Notes under the pieces: generated by a model | Database searches by the model: none | The model's input: only the letters and a program-made list of their open reading frames with translations | What the model was told of the DNA's origin: nothing | Shown here: positions 1 to 13,000 of the stretch, piece by piece | Layout of the letters: each line of letters opens with the position of its first letter | Numbering within the stretch: position 1 is the stretch's first letter | Source: Cercis canadensis | Lineage: Eukaryota > Streptophyta > Magnoliopsida > Fabales > Fabaceae | Reading direction: 5' to 3' | DNA length: 64,000 nt | NCBI GenBank assembly: GCA_003255065.1 | Contig: QAOA01000378.1 | Location: forward strand, 83,002-147,001 | Position numbers and translations under genes: made by a program

Positions 1-1390
1 AGACCATGAGTTCACCACCAAAGACAGCCGACATGCATAATCTTATCCCAAATCAACTTTAAGGTTGAGAAAATATCCTTGGAAATATATGAGCATTATG
101 CTCCAACCGCGCCAAATAGTTGCATAAACTGCATAATGCCACAAAATTTTAGCGCGTTTACCCCTGCCATGACCTCTAAACCAATTAATAGGAACTGCTC
201 CAAGCTGAAGGAGCAAACCCAACATCCACCAAAATGGCCAAAGAGTTTATTCTGCAAAAAGGTGGCTGATGAACAATGTAAAAATTAATGAGCATCTGTG
301 TCCAAACTAGAATTACACATGACGCACATAACTCCCTGCATCCTCTCCCTATAAAATGTAGTATCCATAATTATGCAATGCAATTGTGTTATCATGTTTA
401 CTGATCTTTCTACCCTTCAGCCTCATTTAGTGAGTTGATGTGAATTATCATTGCATTCGTGCTGTATAACAAAAAAGGAAACTACATAATCAAGAGCTTT
501 GAATTGAAGGGAAAGAAGATTTCTCTTTTGAATTATCAGTTGGTTATTGTAGGGTATAGAAAAATTTTAATTAAATTTATTGTGCGAGCTATGTAAGTTT
601 CTCTGGTAAAGAATTATGGCCTGCAATTCCTATTTTTTAGATTATAATATGATCAATGTATGTGCATCTAGTTTGAATTTTCTTATTGTTTCTCCATTTG
701 AGCTTTTTATTTTAAATACTAAGATTTACCTTAATCAAGTGTTTGGCCATTAGCACAGTTGTTAATAATTGTTGCAGTTAGTTACAAGACAAGACATTTA
801 TATTGGATTATTGTTAAGGTATTTCAAGAAAATCTTTGACTATTCTTCAGTATAGATATATGTTTACTATACTGTATTCTTTGGTGCCACATAATTGATG
901 TAAAAGAGATGATTACCTCTGTACCAAAAAAAAAAAAGATGCTTACCTCATGAAAACATAAAACTATCATGCTTTGCCCTAAATTGATCTTGTCAGTCCA
1001 AGATCTTTGCTCAGCTTTCTGTCCACATGTCAAGTACTACAGAAATGGCTTCACAGATTATACCATGAGTACTATATTTGATATTTCTTGGTTGACTGGT
1101 GATGATGTGGGTGGAACTCAGCTTAATATATTTGTAGGTGTGTGCTTGAAAATTCTTAAGAAGGTACTGAGCTTGTAGGCACTAGGCAGACTTCTTGTGT
1201 GCCTTGGGGAATTTGGCAATCATTCATTATCTAAGACAGAATTATGATGGTGTGGTATATGATCTCGTGTTTGTAGATTTTCATCATTGTTGTGCTTAGT
1301 ATTTTATCCTATTAAGCATTTGAAATCATTCCATTGCTGCGGATGTTTTTGCATTTGAATATGGAATGACTTCTGAAATTTAATTTTCAG
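1..1390 (+). other. Intron of gyrA (no exon seen)
   Basis: No segment here encodes the GyrA stretch that should precede the exon at 1391, and short open frames give no recognisable protein. The exon at 1391 opens in the third base of a codon, directly after an acceptor (ttttcag at 1384-1390), so this stretch is best read as the end of a long intron whose upstream exons lie outside the window. Confidence 0.7.
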
Positions 1391-4300
1391 TGATAAAGGA
1401 ACGGTGTACTCAGCTCGTGCCTATAAAATTCCAGAATGTAGCCAAACTGCTGCAGGCACACCACTTGTTCAAGTAATTGCTTTTTTTTTTTTTTTTTCCC
1501 TTTTCACAGGTTTGCTTGTGTGTGTATATGCATGTCTGTATGGTTTTCTATAATTACTTCAAAAAAATATCATTGTTGTTATGTTTGGGCCAGATCTTAT
1601 CTTTATCAGATGGTGAAAGAATAACATCCATTATACCTGTGAGTGAGTTTGCTGAAGATCAATTTTTGCTGATGCTTACAATGAATGGCTATATCAAGAA
1701 AGTGTCTTTGAATGCTTTTTCGTCAATCAGGATAACTGGAATCATCGCAATTCAGTTGGTTTGTTCTCTTGTTTGAGCTCTATACTTTTGCAGTGACTGT
1801 ACTATATTATTATATTGATGGTTAAATTGTATATATATAAATTTCATTCTGCTATACCATTTAACTTGATAGGTTCCTGGTGATGAGCTGAAATGGGTCC
1901 GTTTATGCACAAATGAAGATCTGGTGGCCATGGCTTCACAAAATGGAATAGTCATTCTAAGCCCCTGCAAAAATGTAAGTTATAGTTTTGTAATTGTTTG
2001 ACCATTTCTTTTACCTGTGTTTGCAAATATAAATTTTGAATTCTGTTGACAGTGACTTAAGAGGGACTTAAATCATTTATTATAATTGCATGAAAAAATT
2101 CATAGAAACAGAAAACAATCAAAGCACTAATAGGATTTTACTGGTATGCATTAACTACTCCATGTATGGGAACTGGTCATACTAATCATGGTCAGTACAC
2201 AAAAGAAGCTTTTGAGCCAGCAGTGCTTTATGAAGGGCTTAAATCATTTATTAGAATTGTATGAAGAAATTGATAGAAACAAAAGGGTCTGTTAGAATTT
2301 TAATGGTATGTATGAACTCGTACTCCTTGTGTGGGAACTGGTCATACTGATGATACACATAAGAAACTTCTGATCCAACAACCATACTGTGGTTTCAGAC
2401 ATGCACCTCTTCAAGGATTCCAAAGTTCTAGATCATCATTCCCTCCAAATTATCAAACCACTTGGGTAACTAACGGCCATATTTTTTTTTAAATTTTTTG
2501 ATGTGCGTTTCTTCTTCCAGTTGTGATCTGTGCTTCTCTTTTCCTTTATATATGTATTAATATGAGTAGTTGGAAGTTGTTGTATCATTGTTTACTTGAA
2601 AGGAGTCTTGGTAAGAATTTTGTTTTCGGCTTGAAATGAAATATGTAATGTTGGCCTTGGGAAAGGGACATATGTTTCCATTGGTTTTGATTATCATTGC
2701 TTGATAAGTTTTATGCTTTCAAGATTAGAGATTTGTAATATCATTGGTATTTAAAAACATGAATTTATTTTTATTTAGAAAACTTCTTTTTTGGATGACT
2801 TAAAAGTGACAAGTTGATTGTTATAACATCCTTTAATATATGAAGTGCTTTATAATTGGGCTTTGGGCTTCTCCATTGCCAATGTTTCACATATGCTGAT
2901 AAATAAATATAATCATATCTAGATTCTACTATTTGAAATTCTTAGCAGTCCAAAATATCTTGATTGAGGTCTTTGTTGTTTTTTTTTATGTTCTAGGAAT
3001 TACACCTGACCATTGTAGTAATGGACAAAGGAATACTATATACTTTACTAATGCTCTATCACAGGAGCTAATGTGTGATTATGTGGTGTCATATGAATAA
3101 CATGGAATTAACATTTGTTATATATTCTTTTTAGTAAGTAATTATGTCCTTTCAAAACCTCTGAAACAGGGCTACTCCATTGTAAATGGAATATTACTAA
3201 AAATAATTGTATTTTAGCACTGAACTTGACTTGCAGTTTGTTCCTGTCATGTGTCCTCGTTGTAGAATTTTGTTTTTGATGCCTCTCTGTCTTGTTTTAA
3301 GCTCAGATTCGCACACAAGGCAGAAATACCAGGGGTGCAGTGGCAATGAGACTAAAAGGAGAGGATAGAATGGCATGTGTGGACATTGTACCAGCGGCTA
3401 GGGTGAAAGACTTGGAAGAGACATCAGAATCTCCTGGGAGGAAGTAACATTTCCAAGATACTGCATGTTTCTTGTTGGTTGAGTTGATAACTATTAGCAT
3501 TACATCGGATTTCTGAAAAACTATTATAACATTAATCTGGCCATCAAAACCACTAAAATTTGAATTTCTTTGAACTGCTCACGGCCATTTATATTCTATT
3601 TTTTCTTCATAAAAAAAAGAAAAGAATAGAAAGTCATTACCGAGGATTCATTTTGTCTTTGATATCCTTGCAGGGTTACATTTCATTAAAAAATTTGAGA
3701 TTTTTCTTGTCTGTTAACCTGTGACATTTGTGGCTACCAATGATGCAAAAATTAAAGGAAAATGCATGCATTTACCTTTGTTTGCTCATCAGTTCATGAG
3801 TCTTGACAATAAATGTATAGACACAATTAAGGTGTTTTGACTTTTGATGATGGCTATTTGTCTTATGGCATCATGGGAATAATGTATTCATTACCTTAAC
3901 ATTTGTATTCAATATTTGTCCACAGTGCAAAGAGCCTCGGTGGCCCATGGTTGTTGTTTGTGTCTGAAAGCGGTTATGGAAAGCGGGTTCCCTTGAGCAG
4001 TTTCCGCTTGTCGCCTTTGAACCGAGTTGGTTTAATTGGATACAAGGTATCTTTAATGTTGTGAGAGGCCAACATTTGACACTAATAAATTCTATGGCTA
4101 AAAAAAAGACAGTAATGAACTCTCTCTCTGTGTATGTACACACACACATATATATAGGAGGCTAAACAACAATTAGTAGCCTATCCCCTCTCATAATGAA
4201 GTTCATTTTTTTTTTTCAATACTTATGTCTTTTGTGTATTCAGTTTTCTGCTGAGGATCGCTTGGCTGCAGTTTTTGTGGTGGGATTCTCATTAGCAGGT

Positions 4301-5719
4301 ACTTTTCTTAGTGTTACACGCTTAAAATTGATGAGTACTTACATGCTGCTTTTATTTATTACTATTAAAAGTTAATCTTTTAAAATGATTGTTAATATTA
4401 AAGTTTCTTTTTTAATTATTGTTAAATGTTATTTTCATCAGAGGATGGTGAAAGTGATGAACAAGTGGTTCTTGTAAGTCAAAGTGGTACAGTAAACAGA
4501 ATTAAGGTCCGAGATATTTCAATACAATCTCGATTTGCAAGGTATACTCAGACCTATGTCCTCTTAACTTATGCACAGCTTATTTAGTTATTTGCATTCT
4601 GGATCATTGTGGCTTTTACTTGGAGCAAATTTTATTATGTGCAGAAAATAAACTTTTGTCGCTTGTTTTGTGCTCCACTTTCATTCCATATTCAGTCTTC
4701 TAATTTAAGGATCTCTTGTCTGATTTAATGGCTTTGCTTTGACCTTCTCCTTGATCCAAAATAATCTTGATGGAGTGGAGCCGTCTCAAGGATCAATGTC
4801 TGTGCTACATTGATGAGAGGATTAGAGAATTTTCTGCGTCATTTATTTATTTATTTTTGGCCATTGAGTGGAAGACTTTTTATTGGCATAGGCATAGGGC
4901 GAAATTTTGAGAAGTTGATTTTTATGGTAATAATTCTAGAGGTTAATTGTGTTCCAAATTTTATATAGGTTGCCCATAAAAAGCTTTGTTTAGACTACTA
5001 TGGATACTGGATTAGATTATCAGTAATTTTTACAATGTCCTCTCCTCAAACAATTCTCTCCTATCAAAGTCTGTGTTACTGGGGCAACAGATAATAAGTG
5101 CAGGCATTTCACTTTCTCTCTTTCTTCTTGTCAGTCTCCATATCTTTTCTCAGCAGTACCTGTTAAATCCTAGGCTCACTGTTTCTTTTTTGTTAGCAAA
5201 GGGAGATGCCGTTATGTGCTATATCCTAATGCTGTGTAATCTGTCATATAATACAATATGAAATATTGTTTTGATGACCTGTGTCATGTACTGCTATATT
5301 GGTTGATTGAAGTGGTATAATTGAAGTTACATTACATTTTACAGTGGTATATCCCTTGTGAAACCAAGTGAACAATGATATGTAAACTTGTTGATCCTTT
5401 CTATGAGACTATTGTAAGCTTCCTTATTTCTGTGAATGAGCTGGTGTTAGATTTTCGTTTCTAAATGCTAATCTGTACTCTCAATGTTGATGAATTTACT
5501 GTTTTCATTTATAACTCGGGTAAGAAGTTTATTACTTATTTATGTCATATCCTTACTTTGATGTCTAGTTGTTGGTTTCTTTAATTAATTTTTTTGTGAA
5601 TTTTTATTAGGGGAGTAATTTTGATGCGGCTTGATCATGCTGGAAAGATTCAGTCTGCTTCCTTAATTTCAGCAGCAGATAGTGAGTCTGAGGAAGTTCA
5701 AGCAATTGCTCAAGGCTAG
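1391..5719 (+). CDS. GYRA: DNA gyrase subunit A, organellar, C-terminal part (5' end outside window)
   Basis: Gyrase A is the DNA-cleaving subunit of the A2B2 topoisomerase that introduces negative supercoils into plastid and mitochondrial DNA. Eight exons join in frame: 1391-1472, 1594-1758, 1873-1974, 3307-3443, 3926-4046, 4244-4298, 4442-4541 and 5611-5719 (TAG 5717-5719). They give about 289 residues, all from the C-terminal beta-pinwheel domain that wraps DNA. Family-typical strings include DKGTVYSARAYKIPE, NGYIKKVSL, ESGYGKRVPLSSF, VVLVSQSGTVNRIKV and RLDHAGKIQSASLI. The blade motif GRNTRGAVAMRL sits where a GyrA-box-like turn is expected. All introns are GT-AG and no stop or frameshift is seen. 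The transit peptide and catalytic tyrosine domain would lie upstream, so targeting is inferred from the plant family. The tail is short and acidic. Confidence 0.95.
2063..2370 (+). repeat. Imperfect tandem duplication in a gyrA intron
   Basis: Two diverged copies start at about 2063 and 2235 (period about 172 bp). Both share the words cttaaatcatttatta and gggaactggtcatact in the same order. The duplication lies in the intron between exons 1873-1974 and 3307-3443 and does not affect coding sequence. Confidence 0.7.
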
Positions 5720-7023
5720 TTGCAGATAAACCTGCATGGCTCTGTGAATTATTTATCCATGCTAGTATGCCTGATAATCTTACCTGTAGTTTTGCCCTTT
5801 TGTGAATGGCACTGCTATATCCCTGAAGCAAGTGCATTTCAAGTCTACCTTCATGCTCCATTTTGTCCTTGTAACGGGGTTGGGGGAACGGTCGTGCGTC
5901 ACAGTTCACGTTATGTAACATGCACCTCTGTTGCAATATTATTATTAGTGCAAATGTAATCAGCTGTACAGGTTGTGACAATAGCACTGTTATGTAAGGC
6001 AATTGTTTCTCAATCTCAGTGTTTGAATTATACTTTCCATCCCTGGAGTTCCTCTCCATTTCTATTTTATACTTAAATTTTGGATTGCATGACATGTATT
6101 TTGCAATTTGTTTCTTTTCCTAAGTAACCACAGATGAGGCTTTACACTTGGGTAGGTAGCTTTTGCCTATGGACACCAAAAATAGCATGTGGCCAAGTGG
6201 TACTGAGAACGATTTTTAGGACTTGTGAGTTCTGTATTCGAACCTAAATTTATATCTTAAGTACAAAAAAAAAAAAAAAAAAAAAANTTGCCTGCAGAAA
6301 TAATAGTGGCAAAAACATGGTTTTTGTACACACTGTAGTTTCTATTAAATAATCAAATATATATATATGCTTAATGAGAAGGAAACCATTGTGTCAAATT
6401 TTATGATTTGCTTTCAAGAATGAATGAGTTAAAAAGTTGGCTATAAAAGTGGACTTTCTTTAAAGTTTAGAGCGTTGGAGAGGATGATTGCCATTGCTTG
6501 TACGGTTGTACTTATTGTAATCAGTTGATAAGTTAGAGAGGAATAAGAAGACAATTGGAAGCCTTAATTTCTTCTTCGAGTGTTAGGGTCCTATAACAAA
6601 ATTAAGTGTGTCGAAAAGAGGAAAGTATCAGGAATATAGAGCGTCGTAAAACACAAAAGTGAACTTAATTAAAATTAGTATCAAGGGAAAAAAATAAGAA
6701 GGGAAAATTGCAAAAGCATGGACTAAAGAACCAGAGAACTGATTCAATTTGCTATTCATTTCCATTAGTACCCTAAGTGCTTCACAATACTTCAGTATGA
6801 ATCATTGATTATTTAACAAAATCCATGACCCATCCACAATAGGACTTATATATACATTTCACTGGTTGTACACACATCATGTTGGCGTAATACATCCAAA
6901 TTTTGTCAGCACTGAACGTCTATATCTACCGATTGACAGTTTGTTTCTCATACTTTTGCAAATGACTATGCTTGACCATGTAACTTGGCCAACGGTATCA
7001 GTAAATGAAACAAATATGAGGAA
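5720..7023. other. Intergenic spacer between convergent gyrA and the REX1-B-like gene
   Basis: This contains the probable 3' UTRs of two convergent genes: gyrA ends at 5719 (+) and the minus gene ends at 7024. Apart from the SINE-like insertion at 6172-6286 I see no coding potential. Open frames of 60-160 codons here, such as the minus-strand one at 5607-6095, overlap the gyrA terminal exon and have no recognisable content. Confidence 0.6.
6172..6287 (+). mobile_element. Putative tRNA-derived SINE with poly(A) tail
   Basis: The stretch has a tRNA-like A-box (tggccaagtggtactgag, 6191-6208) and, about 30 bp later, a B-box-like gtattcgaacc (6233-6243). A run of more than 20 A follows, ending at an N (6287). 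This order and spacing is that of a pol-III SINE. No clear target-site duplication was found, and the N truncates the tail, so the exact ends are uncertain. Confidence 0.55.
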
Positions 7024-9684
7024 TCACTCAGCTTCAAGGGCTGCAATTTCATATCTGACTTCTTCTAGATGTTCATTTATGGTGGTGACAGCATCCTGAA
7101 CACCTCTGATAGCCTCCTTGAGAGCATTATCATACTCAGCATCTGCTTCTGCCTCTTCAGTCCCAGCAGCTTCTGTTATCTCATGAACATGAACACATTC
7201 ATGCTCCTTAGGATTTGTATATCTGCAATTCTCATGGCTGACGAGACGTTCAGATGGGCGACCAGCCTTCTTCAACACTTGAATGGTAGCTGTCTACAAA
7301 GTAAAGTACTTGTCAGCAAAGACCAATAGTAGAAGTGATATATATGAGTTGGAAGATATTGAACAGTTCTATTAAAAGGAATAAACAAGGAGTTGTAGAT
7401 CATTAAGGCATTTAGAGCCACGCAGAATATATAAAAAAAATTGAACAAAATAAGTTACATACGTTGAAAACATTAATGATAAGGCATAAATTTTTTCACC
7501 TAATGAATACACCAAGCCTCAACACATCTTCATTATGTATATCTAATTGTTTACTCAAGGTATAAGTTGAATGGGACTGGAAAAAGAGTAAGGGCGCAGG
7601 CAAGGTAAACCTCTGAAACCCCCACCCCCCAACAGGACCCCAACCCACAACAAAGATGAAAAGAAAATAAACGTACTAATTGATAAACCCTCATCAAATT
7701 GAATGTGATGAGGGATTGAACGTGTAACCATATAGGGTTGATGTTGCAGAGTTCCACATAGAATGCTTACCAGATAGAGCTAGACTTCAGAGTATAATAA
7801 GAAGTCAGAAACAAAACTAGTTCTTTTGGGGTTAACTGTAAATGTAGTACATATTCTCAGCAACCACACTGACATAGGCTCAAGGATGTGTAGTCTGAGT
7901 TTGACCATTCAGAAGAGTCTTTGGTTGAGTTTGGAGAAGTTGTCATACTCAAAGAGTGTCACTAAGTGTATAATGTTGAATAGGTTTCATTTGAGGTCCG
8001 TCTACATTTGGGTGTACACCAGATTGAACTACACCATTTGAAGTAATGAAGGGAGCTGTAATTATGGTGCGTTATTTTTAAGGCTAAAGACAGATGCAGC
8101 TAGCCACATCCTTGGGAAATGAAACTTCAAAACGCATTTTGAACATTCCAACAAGATCATTTGATGACGTTGCTAACTTTAGGGACTTTTGTACTGTGAC
8201 CTTCATGGAACACATTCAATTAAGTACAAAATCTTAATTATAGAAGAAACAGCCAAACATCCATTTCCACTTGAAATCAGGTAGCTGAAGAAATGACACT
8301 CATAGGCACACGCATCCAAACTCAGGGAAACCGTCTGGCATTATTTTGGAAATTTAGATCATCTACAAGTTAAAAAAATATATGGGGAGGCATGTTTTAC
8401 TTTAATCATCTATAGAACCTAGAAAAGAGATACACAAAGGAAAATACAGTAATATAAACTCATAAAATGGTTTTAAATTTCACACTACAATACAAAATCT
8501 GATATTTTTCTCTCAAATACAATCAGCTTTATGGGAATCTTTTAAGTAATACAGAGGCATACCAGATGCAGTTTCTGCTTTTCCTGAGCTTGAACAGCTC
8601 TAAGAAGCTGTGCTAGATCAACTCGGCAGTAGTCCGGACTCAGAAATAGTGACTCCATTTCAAGGACCTATACTAAAGCAGAAGAAAGACTTAGACCTCA
8701 GCTGGGAAAGAAAATATAAAAGTAGCACTGAGATAATGTGCCAAACTTGTTTTGAGCAATCATTAAACTCTACTGTGATTTCACTGCAAAGTTGTTGGTA
8801 AGCTAATTCCCCTCCAGAAGCCATGTACTCAGAAAAACCCCTGCCAAGTTAGATATTGGATGAACTGTCAGACTCCTGTTCACTTGGACATAACATAACA
8901 GTACTGGAGCATAATATGACTACCTTCTACCTACATACCATTTAAACCTACATATTATCTTCTCTCATCATATTCATTCAAAAAAAGAGTGAGAGTTGGC
9001 ATTGGAAAATAATAGCTAAATTTATAAAAATCATAAAAGAGATCTCCTATATATATACACATCTCCAGATTAATAACAGGGCTATCTTCCAATGATTAGG
9101 TAAATACAGTTTCTAATTATTGAGCTCTAAAAAGTTTCCAACAATGTCATGACTGACACTTCAAATTTATACGCTTTAACTAAGGGGAAAGAAGAAAAAA
9201 AAAACATGAAAACCCTCTTTTCGCCATTCCTCCAGCAATCTGTCTTCCATTTTTCTTTTTCACCATTCCAGGACCAGTTAGATTTCTATTCAAGTGGAAG
9301 TTAATTTTTTCCTTCAAAAATAATGCACAACAATTGAATGTTATGCCAAAAAGAGAGAAAACGAGTACCAAGAGCTCAAATGGTTATCCACATTCATACC
9401 CATAATTATCCAATCAAACAAAACCACGGAAAAAAGCTATAATTAAATAGAAATTGTAAAAAACAATACATCAAATAAATTTCCATCTACTTTCCAGGGA
9501 ACCAAACAAAAGCCCCCCGATTTAACCTGACCCACCTTTTGAGCTTGGAATAGGCTTCGGCTCTGCGCTGCTGGATCCCCAGGAACTTGCGAAGCAAAGG
9601 GACAATTTTTTCAGAATCGGACGGATTTTCTTCGACCTCCATTGCATCCTTTATCGAAACCTTCTTCTCAAAATCATCATCCAT
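7024..9684 (-). CDS. REX1-B domain-like protein (DNA_repr_REX1B family), 205 aa
   Basis: Four minus-strand exons join in frame: 9684-9536, 8840-8747, 8667-8563 and 7293-7024 (stop at 7024-7026). The product is 205 residues. ATG at 9682-9684 is the start; the GTG just before it is only open sequence. The order is an acidic N-terminus, a helical segment LLRKFLGIQQRRAEAY (about residues 30-45), then GFSEYMASGGELAYQQLCSE, VLEMESLFLSPDYCR, KKAGRPSERLVSHENC, an acidic stretch (TEEAEADAEYDNALKEA) and a C-terminal helix ending EVRYEIAALEAE. This layout resembles animal REX1BD and the Chlamydomonas REX1-B repair protein, so I assign that family. A repair role is known only from the alga, and no catalytic motif is seen. 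All introns are GT-AG. The gene is divergent from VPS36 across a short shared upstream region. Confidence 0.8.
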
Positions 9685-10062
9685 CACTGTTTGTGGTCAA
9701 ACTTCTGATTCTGAGCCTATTTCTTCTCTTTTTTCACCTTCATATCATTTTCTGTGACGGCGCTAGAGGCCAAACCGTCCAAACACAACAAATAACCTCA
9801 AATGACAATAGTTGCCGAGTCATGATAGCGACGCTGAAACGACTGAGTTTGCAACACATGCGAGTCGTTTTAGTCGCATGGAACAAAAACGACAACGTTT
9901 GTGAACACACGACGTCCTAAATTGACTTTCCCAGGAATCATTAAAAGGAAAAAAATAAAAAAATTTACAAAAAAATGGTCTTCTCTTCGACTTCAACTAC
10001 AAGTATACAACTCGAAGGTGAAGTTAGCACTTAAAGCAACAACGTTCGCCGGCGAATTTTTC
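9685..10062. promoter_or_regulatory. Shared upstream region of divergent REX1-B-like and VPS36 genes
   Basis: Only 378 bp separate the two start codons (9684 on minus, 10063 on plus). Both 5' UTRs and any core promoters must therefore share this space or overlap. The frame ahead of the VPS36 ATG stays open back to 9901, but that sequence is lysine-rich, low in information and unlike VPS36. No convincing TATA box was identified. Confidence 0.5.
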
Positions 10063-13000
10063 ATGGCCGGAAACTTCTTGCCGGCGGTGGATGTCACAGG
10101 AAGTGGCCGGCCGGTGCTTCTCCCCGACGAAATTGAATGCTACTTCCTCTCCTCTGTGGACCTTCTCTGCGAAGAAGACTCTGACAGTTCTTTCCCTCAT
10201 CTTAAATCGGGGCTCCTCATTCTCACCACCCACCGCCTTCTCTGGCTATCGGATTCCGCCGCCGCTGGTGCAGGCTCCGCTTATGCAATCCCTCTAGCTG
10301 CTATTTCCCACATTTTCTCGGCCAAAAAGTCTATCAAGGCCATGTTCGCCTCCCCCAGGGTCCGTTTCCAGCTCTCTATATCAGCGCATGGTCGGGTCGA
10401 CGCCTCGGGTTCGGGTTCGGTTTTGAGATCGGTGGTGGTTACGATCGTGGTGAGGGGGAAGGGGGAGGTGGATGCGTTCTTGGCTAAGTTTTGGGAGAAT
10501 TGGCGGGGGAGGGCGTGGGAGGTCCAGAGCGCTCCGAGTTCGAGTTCCGGGTCGGGTACAAATGCGAATTCGGGTGGGATATATGGGAGTGATGGGACGG
10601 TGAGGATGGTAGGTGTGGCGGGGATATTGAGGAAGGAGCAGGAACTATGGGAGAGTACAGATAGGAGCTTGCAGGAGGCTTTCCACGATTTGAATGCTCT
10701 AATGGTAATGTGTCTATGCATGCTCTTTCTCATTCTCTGATAATGTATTCTAACAACTCCAAAAGTGATGATACACTGTGCTTCATTCATGATAATCAGT
10801 AGAGTTCTGGGTCATGATTTTGATCATTTCTGTTTATAGGAGCAAATGAGCACAATAATGGGGTTTATTGAACTTTGGAGGAAGAGAACAAAGCAAATTA
10901 GTTGAATTATATGTATCTCAAAACTCCAGTTCTCTATATGTTTTAGGGAGCTGAAATTTTGGCTCATTTGTGCAGAAGGTTTAAATATTTATTATCCAGG
11001 CGTAGGAGAAAACAACACTCAAAATTGTTTGATCATATGATAGATTTGATAAATTTTGTAATGCTCCACTTAAAAATACTGTATTTGTATTGCTCTTTGT
11101 CAGCTGAGTTTTATGTTTATGTTGTGTAAAGAGATTTTAGATTCTTGTTTTTCCTACTTAGGAGTGAGATGATTGTAGGCTGCGTACTTAATTTGTTGAA
11201 TAACAATTTGTGTTTTTGGTTAATGAATTAAGCTCTTCAAGTTTGCTTTGATGTTGGATTTACAGAGTAAGGCCAAAGAGATGGTGATGCTAGCAGAGAA
11301 AATGAGGCAAAAACTTTTGTCTGGCTCAAATTCTCAAACCAATGCTGGTGATGAGGAGATGGGTTCAAAGGAAGAGATGCAAGATTGGTTATTGAGTGTT
11401 GGTATTATATCCCCAGTCACCAAAGAGTCTGCTGGTGCTTTGTATCATCAGCAGTTATCTCGTCAGGTTCTCTTCTCTCTCCTTTCCTGTTTTATTAACT
11501 AATTTTAATTGCTTATCAGCAAAAGAGCTGCAAATTGTCAGACATGCTTCTTAAGAAGGATACTTTTTGGTGCTAAGCGCTTACATAATTGACTTAATGC
11601 TACTGATTTAATTGATTCTCTTCTTGACTCAGATTGCCTTTGGATATTTTTGTATTGGGAAAAAAATTCTAATTTGTTCTTGCTAACACTTAGTTGGCAG
11701 ATTTTGTTAAAATTCCACTTGAGAGAGCTGGAGGAATAATCAATCTAATTGATATCTATTGTCTCTTCAATCGTGCTCGTGGGACAGGTTTTAATCAACC
11801 TCTCCATCTTTTGTACTCCTTTAGACATGATCATCTTTTAACCTGTACATTTGGTGGCTGAATGTGTCTTTTATACCTCCCTTGTTTTAGTTGGCTGATC
11901 TGCTTTTTTTGTAGAATTGATATCTCCTGATGATCTGTTGCAAGCATGTTCTGTTTGGGAGAAGTTTGATGTGTATGTATGATGCTATCTTCCATCTACT
12001 TATGTTTTTCTGTATTGGTAAATTGAGGTCATAGTGCAGACATGGAGAGTACGTCTGCTTTAAGGAGTTATACTTTGTTGAATGCGATCCTCTTTTTTAA
12101 TATTCTTATCTTTTTGTATTTCTGTACATTGATGATGTGGTTCGTTGTTTCAGCCCAGTGGTACTTCGGAAATTTGATAGTGGGGTCATGGTAATACAGA
12201 ATAAGTCCCATAGTGACGAGCAGGTGAGATCTTTTATCTTTTTCGTTTCTGGTAATTATTATAACAATTTCAGTTGATTTCTCTCTTGAACGAGGTGTAG
12301 CTTGTAACATTGTGATTAACTTTGTAAAATCATCCTTTTCTTGTCTAGGGTAAGTGATGTTGTGGATTTTGACTCACGTACTACTAGGTGAAATGTTAGA
12401 ATAATGAGCAATTGGCAGACTATTGTAAAATAGGTTGTAGAGTTGTACTTATACTAGTTATATTTTCCCTAAGTTGACTGGAACATGAATAAAACGTGAT
12501 GAAGATTTTTATACATAAAAGTGATTACATAAAAGTGATTGTACTATTGGTTCACGTAGTACTTGGCAGTGGTAAAAACTGCTGAACCATAGACAATGTT
12601 TCTTGCCATCTTTTCCCGCCTGGGGCAGAAGCAGTTTTTGTTCTATAACAATGATAATAAAGAGAAAGGAATGGGAAAAAAATTGCAAAGTTTAGGACGG
12701 TCATGCTAAGTCCACTGTTGTGCAAGTCTTGTATCAGTTTATTATTTCTTTGTTTTACTTGGTTATTTGGAAAGCTGAGATCCTAGTCAATTTAGCAGTT
12801 AGTAGTCAATGGTGGGTTTGTATCACAGTTGAGTGGACACCCTAGCACTTCAACAAATTGGTTATGGCAGATTTTTATCAAATCTAGAATGCTCATCTGG
12901 TTTTTTAGACCATGGCCTTTTTGTCTTTCATTTTTTCTTTGATTTTTATGAACCCTCTCTTTGATTGAACATTTTTCTACAACACACATGATCAGGTCTC

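Noticed and set aside
5607-6095. 162-codon minus-strand frame over the gyrA terminal exon
   Set aside because: It is antisense to a confirmed exon and its 3' UTR, with no recognisable domain.
9901-10062. N-terminal extension of VPS36 from a GTG
   Set aside because: It is lysine-rich and unlike any VPS36; the conserved protein begins at the ATG at 10063.
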